Source: Apostichopus japonicus (taxonomy: Eukaryota; Echinodermata; Holothuroidea; Aspidochirotida; Stichopodidae). From it: 64,000 bases of DNA. Positions 35,916 to 47,400 of the stretch are shown here, one piece after another (within the stretch, counting starts at the first letter, position 1; each line of letters starts with the position of its first letter). The notes under the pieces are model-generated. The model saw only the letters and a list, made by a program, of their open reading frames with translations. It was not told the origin of the DNA and ran no database searches. The stretch is from NCBI RefSeq assembly GCF_037975245.1, contig NC_092562.1, positions 8,287,001 to 8,351,000 on the forward strand. Direction: 5' to 3'. A program made the position numbers and the translations under genes.

Positions 35916-36194
35916 ACGCGGACCGGAGGCGTTTTTTTTTTCCCAGGACGAACGTGGGTTTCAGGTTTTTCAGGAATTTACAAATTCGTTTGAAATCAGA
36001 GTTAGGGTTTAGAAAGTGGGTTAAGGATACAGTTTCTATGAAATTGCAGGATTGTCGTTCATAATCTGGGGTCAAAACTAGGAAAAAAGATTCAGAACAT
36101 GTTTTTTGAAAAAGCGTCACATGTTTGGAATCAAGGGATTTGATTGGCCGATGCCCACGTTCGTCATGGGAAAAAAAAATACGCGGACCGGAGG
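35916..36194. mobile_element. Fold-back insertion with 14-bp direct repeats
   Basis: The 14-bp sequence acgcggaccggagg occurs at 35916-35929 and 36181-36194 and flanks a 251-bp insert. The insert begins with T9 then 'cccaggacgaacgtggg' and ends with 'cccacgttcgtcatggg' then A9, so its ends are inverted copies with one mismatch. The direct repeats look like a target-site duplication. Its length and the terminal A-run suggest LINE-type integration, while the inverted ends suggest a fold-back element; I cannot decide between them. Confidence 0.75.
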
Positions 36195-37368
36195 TGATCG
36201 TTAGGCCACTAAGTCCGGTGAAAAGAGCTCGCGGAGCAGTATTAACACGAGCGGACAATGGCCGAACAAATATATATAATAAGGGTTTAAGTTCCCGAGG
36301 TAAAGATACTCGTGTAAAGCTGTAATATTATTAATATAGGTCAGCTGGTACTCGTAATAGTAATAATCCACATGTCGTGGAGGTCCCAAGCTATGATGAC
36401 GCATGTATTACTGGCAAGTCCCTTAAAAGTATTTTCCAAACGGGGCAACCCGTCATAAAGAAAGTTTAGACTTCCGGAAATGAGGGTGCAAGGAAGTAAA
36501 ACTTGCTACAGGTGAACGCTTTAAAACTTTTCCTAATTTAGGGACAGGCAATTATGCCACTAAGCTCTTATTTCAACTAAAGTGCTATTTTGTTACATGG
36601 TGATTGTATTCAAAAGTTAGTTATTACTTTAAGAAGAATCTGTATAGCTCAAAAAACATCAAAACAGCTGACCTCATTCATTATTATATTCAACTGTACT
36701 AAAGGGCCTATTAACGTACCCAAAGGTTTGTTATGTATTAATTAAAGGATATGAAAACTAAGAGATTTCTAGTTCTTCTTCTTTTTTTTTTGACTATGGT
36801 AATGATCGCTCTTCATGTTTGTTTGGGAAGAAACAAATCTGACAAAACCGTAACCAGACAATTCAAAGTTACCCCAATGTAGGTCTCAAAATGGTGGATA
36901 AAATTCAACGTTCGCAAAGAAACAACCATGCTGAACAATTGTCTTCTTACTATAAAAGATATGTAAAATACACGTAGATTATTATTTTCAGTAATGTTGA
37001 TTATTACATCAAACTTGTTACCAAGAATATTACATATCTGGAGAGATGTTTAAGTCATCAAGCCATTTCATGCATTTTAACTTGTTCTATGCTTTTGACG
37101 AATCTGTACTCTTTAAGTCAAGTGTTGTAGAATAACAGCATGATTCAAGTTCGTAACAAAGTAATTGGGTATGGATAAATGTTGCAAATTCTGGTCATTA
37201 TTTTGTGAATGATTTACTCACTCTACATCGTGACTTCTGTCGGTCTATTCATGATTTTATTGAGAAATACTGTTTAAAATCTGTGCATCCAATTCAATGA
37301 ATCAAAGAACCCTATCTAGACCAGGCTATGAATAAGCTAGTTATCACCTGGAAGGAGGATTTATCTCA
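36195..37368. other. Intergenic, nothing recognised
   Basis: No coding frame, RNA gene or repeat array seen. Confidence 0.5.
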
Positions 37369-37860
37369 TGTGGTTTTTCTAGACCAGAATTTCATAAGGA
37401 ATAAGAATATCTTGGATAAAAAGCCCAAATCCTCCCGCACCACCCAAAAAGGGGGTTCTCTCTGGGGGGTCCATTTTTTAAGGAAAACATATCAGAGGTC
37501 ACATTTACACACAAATAAGATAAAATGTGGTTTTCTAGACCAGAATTTCATAAGGAATAAGATTATTTAGGGTAAAAGCCCAAATCCTGAACGCATGCCC
37601 CGAAAAGGGGGGTTCTTTCTGGGGGGTCCATTTTTTAAGGAAAAAATAACAGAGGCCACAATTACACACAAATATGATAAAATGTGGTTTTTCTAAACCA
37701 GAATTTCATTAGGAATAAGAATATCTTGGGTTAAAAGCCCAAATTTTGAACACACGCCCCGAAAAGGCTTTTTTTTTTGCGGGAGGGGGGGGTCCATTTG
37801 TTAAGAAAAAATACCATAAGTTACATTTACACAAAATTAAGATAAAAAAGTGTCAAAATG
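37369..37860. repeat. Tandem repeat, 157 bp x 3
   Basis: Copies start at about 37370, 37527 and 37684 (marker 'gtggtttttctagaccagaa'; one T shorter in copy 2 and 'taaacc' in copy 3). Each contains 'aaagcccaaat', 'aaaaggggg' and 'ggggtccatttt'. The third copy is more diverged, with T- and G-runs. Confidence 0.9.
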
Positions 37861-38178
37861 TGCGCAAGACGTGGGGGAAAAGCCTTCAAAGTCGTGAGGA
37901 TGTCCACGAACTAACTAACCACAAGAGTCAAAGAACTAACACGTAACACACAGCAGGTCGTTTTATGAGTTACTGAACATCATACCTGGTATGAACCAGT
38001 GTTGTAGAACGTCAAATCTCTGATCCGAGTTCAACTGAAGTGACTCGAGTCAGCCACTGAATTGACTAGCATTGATCCTAGTCGATATCCAAAAATGACT
38101 TGCCACCGATTGACCATGACTTGCCTGTAGACAGATAAGAAGTCGAGTCAAAGCAAGGTATTCCAATCAATGAAGGGT

Positions 38179-38409
38179 ATGTATTTTAGATCCGCCTGCA
38201 AGCAGGAACTCGCGAAGAAGCCTCATTGGCTTATCAGAGCCGCAAACTGACCGAAGTTAGTATCTTAGATTCATATTTAACGTCCATGATTATGAAATGT
38301 CAATTGTCAACAACTCTATAACTGGACGACATACATTAATCTTGGAGTGACTCGAACTCGGGACCTTAGGATTGAAATGCACCGGTGTTAACCACTGAGC
38401 TAACACTCC
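38179..38409 (-). mobile_element. tRNA-headed SINE, copy 1
   Basis: On the minus strand the element starts ggagtgttagctcagtggtt (A-box TAGCTCAGTGG) and about 40 bp later has 'gagttcgagtc' (B-box GTTCGAGTC), with 'cactcca' closing a GGAGTG/CACTCC pair as in a tRNA. A tRNA-unrelated body of about 160 bp follows. A second copy at 42689-42907 has the same head and body. The tRNA part does not fold fully (the anticodon and T arms are poor), so it is a SINE and not a tRNA gene. Confidence 0.8.
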
Positions 38410-40428
38410 TAAAGGGCAACTTGTTTATCCTCAAAGGCACAATTATACAAGTTTCACGTCATGTCAACAATTACAACGTTGTGCAGGAATCAGTATATAG
38501 GTATTGCATTATGTTGGCATAACATTCCTTCGGCTAGGTTTTTCTTCGATCGGTCTTCGGTGAAGGGTAAACATTGACAGGAGAAACATTGAAGGGACTT
38601 GAAGTCTTCACAGGTATAATTTCAAGTGCTAACAAAATATGTGGTTACAATGGTAAATGAGATCAAGGTCAAATGTGTAATTAAGGTGTTAATATATATG
38701 TAACGATTTCTTAGAAGTTTGTTACAAGGTGCTTCGTGTTAGGGACATTCATTGAATGTATTCAGGATGAAAGGATGAGGTCAAAGTTCGAACCAAACAA
38801 AAGTGATCTTTTTATGATTAATACGCGGACAAATAATTGAAAAGACCTAGAATAGATCTTCACAAGTTTAGTGTACGAAGAGAATTATGTTAGAAGATAA
38901 TATCAGTATGCTAGGTAAAATATCAGCGAATGAAAAGTGCATATCAGTATGCCAATACCAAAATCAATATGTTATGTTTCAATATCAGTATATCAGAAAA
39001 AAAAATCAACATGTCAAAATATCAGCATGTCAAGAATAATATAAAGTTGTTTTCAATCTTAGAAAAGTTAAATTTGATTTGAACCTGTTTGCGTTAATGG
39101 GCGGTGCATTTCGTTTCTCCATTTCAGAACTAATATCAACATGTTATACCATTTAGAGGAATTAAATTCCCAATGTATTTTTGACATTTCTTTTTTGATA
39201 CCTCAGTGCATTGCCCCTTTATAAATTGTGTGAGTACTTTCTTAAAACTAAAACGGATGTAGAAATTGAAGGTTTACCTCACTGTATGTGTTTTGAAGTG
39301 TTTATAAGTTGTCAAGATACTTTTGTACATAAACTTATCCATCTGGTGCAAGTTGTGTGTTTCTATAATTCCGCTTATCTTTTCAGGAACAACTATTCGA
39401 ATTTATGTATTATTTGATAATGTTATCACTTTTAAAACGATATAATGATTTAGGTAAAATCTCTATTCGTACCTCGCTTTTGGTGTTTTCCACAGCTGTT
39501 TATAACCAAATTTGGTTTTATTGTTAGCATTCCACTGACTTTGAAACTCTGTTAATGTCAAGTGGCATAAAATAAACACCGTTCTGCCATACCAGAGGAA
39601 ACTAACACGGGGTGTTCTTTATAAACCAGTCGTTCGAGATCACCTTTGTAGCTTCCAGTTGCTCATTACCGTCGAATTTGTGATGGAAAATACTATAGGA
39701 CAATATTTTCTTCAAATATCCACGGGCATCCGTTAACTCTGACTGAGTGGATGAGTATCGCTGGCGCAGGTTCTAGAACGTGAGGGATGTAAGTTAGTTT
39801 TTAAGATATTCACGACCAATAAACGAATGTTGATGTCCTTGCGATAGTTGTGAAAGAACATTATGTAAAACATCTTGCAAGGGACCATTTGACAAAGAGT
39901 CCATCGGTTTGTTCCTGTCTCGGATGTTGGCCTTAAATTACTTCGGTTTCCTATAAAGTCTGCAGTAAGAAAAGTTTTCCCCGATACTTGAATGGCAAAC
40001 CACTTTCTTGAGGTAATTATATTAAATCAAAAATTTTCTAACTGGTTTTAATTAATAAATATAATTTGACATCGGCAATCTCAAAAATACTACTATTATG
40101 TAAGAGATAATCTGTACGCAGTTGATTTCACCTCCAATCCATGATGACCACATGGCATTTGCTGTGTGTGTAAATTACCCGAAAGTGGCTCAACATAAAA
40201 ATGATCATTCCTTAATTAGCCACATCTTTGAATTTTGCCAACGATGATACAAATACAGATATTGCAGCTAGAAGTAGTAACTATTTTAAGCAGACTTCGG
40301 GAATTGCGATAGCTTATAATTACCTGATATATATTTATTTATTTATATGGGTGAGAATTAGTAGTTGTGTCAACTAATTCTCAGCTCTACTTCGCTCTGT
40401 CCACCGGACATAGAGCACTCTGCGCCAA
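38410..40428. other. Intergenic, nothing firm
   Basis: Around 38890-39030 there are several loose repeats of 'atatcagtatg' or 'aatatcagca'. No gene recognised. Confidence 0.5.
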
Positions 40429-40651
<223 letters not shown>

Positions 40652-42688
40652 GTAGAAAGTTTACACCCAGCCAGATGTACCTATTTATGTTGAATCATCT
40701 AGACTAGAAGTAGGCCGTATGTCTCTATCTATTTACGTATATATACTATTTATGCTCCAAAGTACACATATTTCTTTGCTACATGTTTCTGCGGGCTTCG
40801 TTTGTAAACCTCGCGGGGTTTTTTTCTAGAATACATACATGATAGAAATAAAAGCATCCGAGAGAATAAGCATTGTTTACGGTTGGGTCACTGATTTGTT
40901 AGCATCCTATGTCCCAGTCCGCACATTGGACAGTCTGTATGTGATGCATCATTAAACACCTACTGAATCGCTGGACTGCCCTGATTTCCATCGCTTGTGA
41001 TTGAGCGATTAAGTTGGATTTACGGCGCTATTGCATGGTGTGGTATTACTCATGAGAGTGATAACATTGATCCCAACAACAAAGTGATTATTTTCTGAGT
41101 AAGTCTCTAATTGATATTACCGTTTATGATATAATGATCCGTGTCTCTTCTTAAAAGTATCACACAGCGAGGCTCTCTAGTTTGCTTTGTGCACCCATGT
41201 TTCTGCTGTGCATAGATTTTGCCCACGTACAGTCGGGTTGGGGGGGGGGTTGGCATTAATAAAGTAATGTTTAGTAAAGAAAATATTCATGTTCTGATCT
41301 ATTTGATCCAAAATACAAAGTGGGTCAATTAGTCGAGAGGTTTTTGAGGTGATTTTGCGATTTGCTTCCTCAAGCAAAGTCACTTGTCCGCGTGCCCTTC
41401 GAAGTTTGTGCCTCCACGTTGACCCCACTTTCGCCGCCCGTGTGTTCGATTAAAAGAGTGGTATTTGTTAGCATTGCCTCGTTTGCACATAATAGTGAAA
41501 ATGGGAACTTCTGAAGTTTTTTTTTTTTAAATACTTGAAACAAGAGAAAAATGTATGATGAGAAATTTTATCGATATGTTAATCTTTCTTGGCAATAACT
41601 CTTTCAATATTGACTCAAACATTCAGGTACAGCCAAAGGCTTTGAGGGCATCTGTAAGCATATGAAATAAATAAAATTTATCAATACATACTTATATTTC
41701 TATATTCATGCATTCTGTATGTACAAATATCGAAGACATGGGACTACTCTTGGGAATGATGAACTTCAGACGATACTATGTTATTTGCTATTTACGTTGA
41801 AGAAGTGCGTAAGCTATATGAATTACTTCATAAGAAACCTCTATATATATATGACTCGATACACTGTACAATTAAATCACGATACGAAATCGAATTTGTA
41901 ACAGAGTACAACTACTCACCAATAATGTCGACTCGAGGAAAGTAAATAGAGGGGGATCTACATGAATTCAGCTCTGTAGTTGAATGCAATCATTTTCATG
42001 GTATTATATGCCAACGTATTATTGGTTGATTCCTTGTTTAGCTCAATTATCCTCAAATGAGATAAAGGAAGAGACATGGAAGGTAAAACCATTATGAAGA
42101 TCATCTATCACTTAGGTATTGTTTATTGATAGTTGCATATTCCTTAGATATATAAGCAGTCTATTACAATCATTCAAACTAAAACTTGTCAAATAATAAC
42201 CCCGTTTAGAACAGTGTTTCAAATTGCACTTCTCAATATGCGGGAAAAAACTCACACCTATTTGATATCGAATGTTAGACCTCGGAAAATACTAACTTGT
42301 TATGAACCCAACTTAAATAATTGACCCGCATCCGCTTTATGAATGGCATACATAACAATGTATCCGCAATGGGATTCTCAAGGACCGTTCATTTCAAATA
42401 ACACCTAATATAGAGATATGGGATAACAAAATCTGAACTTTATCCCAACTCTGTAATGACACTTGGGCATGGTACTGAATAGCTTCAACTTATATAATTG
42501 AATGAACAAGATGTTGAGGGCCAACGTGATCCTGACTAAAGATTTACCTTCTAACAAAATATTTACTATAACTATTTAAGGTTTGACTCTTACATTGTTC
42601 ATTCTACCATAACATATTTATTGATTAGATGAAAGAAACAATCACACAGGTATGAGTAGTTTATTTTTCATACATGTAAGTATGCATG
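40652..42688. other. Intergenic, nothing recognised
   Basis: No gene supported. The short minus-strand frame at 41177-41428 has no recognisable domain. Confidence 0.5.
42617..42665 (-). promoter_or_regulatory. Candidate polyadenylation signals for the minus-strand gene
   Basis: Minus-strand AATAAA occurs at 42665-42660 and 42622-42617, about 620 bp beyond the stop codon of the cysteine-rich peptide gene, with the SINE in between. No nearer AATAAA was seen, so use of these sites is only a suggestion. Confidence 0.3.
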
Positions 42689-42907
42689 TATGTATCTTAG
42701 ATCCTCCTGCAAGCAGGAACTCGCGAAGAAGCCATCAGTGGCTTATCAAAGCCGTAAGCTGACCGAAGTCAGTCTCTTAGATTCATATTTAACGTCCATG
42801 GTCATGAATTGTCAATTTTCAACAACTCTGTAACTGTATTTGGAGTGACTCGAACTCGGGACCTCATTATTGAAAGGCATCGACGTTAACCACTGAGCTA
42901 ACACTCC
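42689..42907 (-). mobile_element. tRNA-headed SINE, copy 2
   Basis: Minus-strand copy of the element at 38179-38409, with the same head (ggagtgttagctcagtggtt), the same B-box region and the same body ending 'ctaagatacatac'. It is slightly shorter in the middle and lies about 380 bp past the end of the cysteine-rich peptide gene. Confidence 0.8.
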
Positions 42908-43285
42908 ACTACATTTACCAACGACGGATATAAAATGGCAACCTGCAAGAGTTGGGTGTGGATATGAGAGCCGTCATTCTGTTGGTAATATTAATCGTTT
43001 TGAGTATTGATTACCAACAGGTTACAATTTATGCACCAACAAAGAATTAGAGACCATTGTGCAAAAAATACTATAACTTCAATGGGTTATTTCTTTTAAA
43101 TAGTTGTAGCAGTATTATAGATATCTCCGGTAAATAAGTTATAGAGTTTTCTCATTCATGTTTTAACTCCTCATGGATCGTGATTATTGTAACGGACGTT
43201 TCTCTGCTGTTGCGTTCTTTGCTATAATCGGGGATCATTCCTTCCAGAAATATTTAAATGGTCGTTTAAAGAGATAAAGGATCAA

Positions 43286-43452
43286 TTATGCTGCATTCCC
43301 GACCGTTTTAACTGCATACCGCTGAAAACACCTCGTTGAACATAGCTGTTTCTGTTGGTTACAAGCTGCCATGCAAGGCATTTCTTCACTTGTCATGATA
43401 CAAGTTTTTCCACAGGCAGAGAAACTTTTAATACATTCTTTCAGGAAACAAT
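43286..43452 (-). CDS. Cysteine-rich terminal exon with stop
   Basis: 167 bp including TAA, acceptor 'cctattcacag'. The eight cysteines all lie in this exon, beginning DCFLKEC and including ACGKTC, PCMAAC and LCSTRC. The open frame extends upstream past the acceptor to 43594, but that extension is intron by the splice site and by phase. The tail after the last cysteine is basic and small (RYAVKTVGNAA). Confidence 0.75.
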
Positions 43453-46400
43453 CTGTGAATAGGAAAATACAAATGTAAAATTTATTGTTCCATGAAAGTA
43501 ATTGTGACATCGTGTTGGAAAATATTAAGAGTACGTGAACGAAGTGAGTGCTGGCTATCAGTGAGAGAACGGATATTGAAACACTTTTTCTCACTTGTTT
43601 GAAAAAACCTTAGACTGCTAACTGGACGTTATCATTCGTTATTCCTATATGTCACATATTCGCAACCCCCTCCCTCTCCGATTTATTTCCTCGTTGTTCG
43701 GTTACATTCATTAATCCTGGGCGGATTCACGTCCAGAGAGGGAGACTGGTGACCATCCTGAATTATTTTGTTATTAAGTTAGGATACAAATATATACTTC
43801 ATAACAAAAAATACTGTACAAAATTTGATCAAGCTTCGTTTGCTAGCATTCTTTATATTTACATTTTCTCACTGACAACTATTTGATATTAATTTTGTCT
43901 ACTGATTACCCTCGTCCCACTGTCTAGTTAATAAGCCCGTCTCACAAAAAGGTTTCATAAATGATAATAATAATAAATTATTTATTATTTCTTATGCAAA
44001 ATGTTGAAATGACGACATGTTGATGCGAGCGTAATTTATCTTTGTTTTTGTTTTTTGCAGAATGTTGAATTTGCGAGACTATAAAAGTGATCAGTTTATA
44101 AATTTGCTATACCAATTGTTGAAATGATGACTTTCTGTGCGTAATTTATCATTTTCTTGCAAACTGTTGAGTTGGTAAAATATATTTGGTGGTAAATTTA
44201 AAGTTTAATTCAATTTGTTTTTATTGATGAAATTTGATAAGAAATAAGAAATTTTGTCATTTTGCAGCAAACGTTAAATTCCATTTGTTAGATCCAAGGA
44301 ATTTGTTGTTTTGTTGCAAATTGTTAAGAAATTCACTGAAAATTGTTTTTAAAATAGTACCATATTTACAAAAAGATTTTACCAATTCGACGTCACCTTA
44401 ACTTGGCCATATGATTTAGGCCTGTATTCCTATTTTCTGTTATATTCCCAGCACGGTGAACTATATATACTTACCGACTATAATTGGTGCGCTAGAGGAT
44501 CGAACTGTATACAGGGGGGAATCTGCAAGACAAACAATAGTGAAACGGAAAATTAGTTCAAAGACGCTTTCCTGATCAATAAAATGTTGACTTTGTAATC
44601 AATTTAATTATATTTGGCTTTTAATTATTGAGAAACATAATGAAATCATGGTCGAGAACTTTCCACCACAGAACACTATTGTTGATTCATTGTTGACGTA
44701 AAAATAGTGATAATGCATTACCATAATGACACATAACTCAAGTTTATAGGTTAAGAATAAAGAGGTTCATATATAATACCAAACGCTTACCATCGTAAGA
44801 CGCCTTTTTGTCTATCCAAAAGACTGAAAGGGTAGAAGAAAAGAACAAACATTAAGAAACAGTAATACATTTAGTTAACGTTCACACATTTATCCCCTTT
44901 GAAAGTTGACATGGATATATAGTAATTCCATTTGTCATTGCAAATCAACACCGTTTAAAAGCTATTTCCGTTTAATATATTAAAGTTCGGATCAGTGTCT
45001 GATAAGTCTGAGGAGTGATGGGGAAGAAAATGATATTTTTCATTTGTACACCTTTATGAAGTTGCATTGTGGTATTATAGGAAACTTAGCATAATTAGAA
45101 TAAATAGATTTATAACCTTCAAAATATAACTCCAAATCTTCCAAACGGCTTGATTCACCAACCCTTGGTTTCATAAAAAAAAATTAAAGAATCATGTTCT
45201 TATTGCCATATGAAAACTGTTAAAACCAATAAAAAATATGTCAGAAGCTAACCTAATGTAAGTAATCATATGCCTACTTCGCTTTGCAAGCAACTTTTTA
45301 AATTTAAATAACATTAAAGCATATACCTGAGCATAATGAAGCACCACAGTGTTATTTACTTTAAGAGCATGCATACAATTAACTAAAGGCATATCACAGC
45401 AACTTGTTTGTGAAAAAAATACATTAACAAACATTACTTACGCCGCTTGTAGGGTATAGTGTCATCAATTGTATTGTATGATAAACTTGACACTGTAAGA
45501 AAAATGAGAAAAAGTTTGACATGAACGACATTTTCAACCACGTTTCATTCTATGTTGCATGTTTACAAATCCAAGTGATCAATTAGTATGGACGTATCAG
45601 TCGCATGATTATATATGCATTAAGCTGCATCATGTAAAGAATTGGCTCTGCTATAAATATACAAACTATGGGTTACGCGCCTTTATAAAGTGTTTCCTGT
45701 TGTTTCTCAAAGCAAAGGAAAAAATAACTCTTCTTTATTAACAAATAACATGTTTTATACGTGGCAATTTGTAATGAACCATAAGTAAACTGTTCTATCT
45801 CAGGGACAGTAATCGATATAACGTATCCCTTTCAAACGTGCAAGCATTTAGAGATGAATTAATTGAAGGTATTATGCACGTCGCGTTTTCATGTGTAAGG
45901 AGTATATTTTTCTGATCTAAGACAAGTTCGAAATAAAGTTACCATTAACCGTTTTTTTTTTAGTTCTTTGAACAGCTACCTGACTTTAGAGGCTTGGTAG
46001 TAGAAGTTGGCATTATCCAGTCTTCATTCCCGTCCTGACGGTTTCTTTCTCTTAAATGCGCTATTAATGCCAATAATATTGGTTTACTTGCTGCTTTTGC
46101 TACACATCTACGCACATGGACTTGTGTTTATCAGGTGATCAATATTTGCAGGTAAAATACTGCAGATACCATTCAATGCATAGCCACGGAATGGTAGAGC
46201 ACCGCCGGCTAAATGTTGGGACTTTGCCAGAACAAATCATGTAAGAGTAACGGATACCCAATATAAACAATACGATAACTGCTTTGAATCATCAATTATT
46301 ATTATTATTATTAATTAACTGCCATCTAAATGGTCGTAACCCATAAAATTATCAATAACCTGCCATCTAAAGGGACGCAACCCATTAAATCATCAATTAT

Positions 46401-47352
46401 AATTATTATAATTTATAACCTGCCTTCTAAAGAGTCGTAACCCATGGACTCATCAATTATTATAAGTATGAATTATCTGTCATCTAAAGAGTCGTAACCC
46501 ATGGAATCATCAATTGTTATTATTATTAATTACCTGGCATCTAATGGGTCGTAACCTATAGAATCAATAATTATTATTATTATTAATTACCTGCCATGTA
46601 AAGGGTCGTAACCCAAGGAACCATCATTTAGTATTATAATTAATTACCTGCCATATGAAAGGTCGTAATCCATTGAACCATCAATTAATATTATTATTAA
46701 TTACTTGCCATCTAAAGAGTCGTAATCCATGGAATCATCCATTATTATTATTAATTACCTGCCTTCTAAATAGTCGTAATCCATGGAATCATCAATATTA
46801 TTATTAATAACCTGCCTTCTAAATAGTCGTAATCCATGGAATCATCAATTATTATTATTATAAATTACCTACAATCTAAAGAGTCGTAATCCTTGGAATC
46901 ACCAATTATTATTATTATTAATTACCTGCCATCTAAAGAGTCGTAATCCATGGAATCATCAATTATCATTATTAATTACCTGCTATTTAAAGGGTCATAA
47001 CCTATGGAATCATCAATTATTATCATCATTATTAATTACCTGTCATCTAAAGAGTCATAACCCATGAAATCATCAATTGTTATTATTATTAATTACCCGC
47101 CATCTGAAGGGTCGTACCCTATGGAATCATCAATTATTATTAGTTTTAATTAGTGCCTTCTAAAGAGTCGTAACCCATGGAATCATCAATTATTATTATT
47201 AATTACCTGCCTTCTAAAGAGTCGTAACCAATGGAATCTTCAATTATTATTATTAATTACCTGCCATCTAAAGAGTCGTAACCCATGGAATCATCAATTA
47301 TTATTAGTATTAATTAGTGCCTTCTAAAGAGTCGTAACCCATGTAATCATCA

Positions 47353-47400
<48 letters not shown>

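Noticed and set aside
38339-38409. Possible tRNA gene on the minus strand
   Set aside because: A- and B-boxes and an acceptor-like pairing exist, but the anticodon and T arms do not fold well, and an identical body follows at two loci, so it is a SINE.
43453-43594. Upstream extension of the cysteine-rich frame as a signal peptide
   Set aside because: It is hydrophobic, but a clear acceptor (cctattcacag) at 43453 and phase agreement with four upstream exons favour intron. A better signal peptide is found at 48188.
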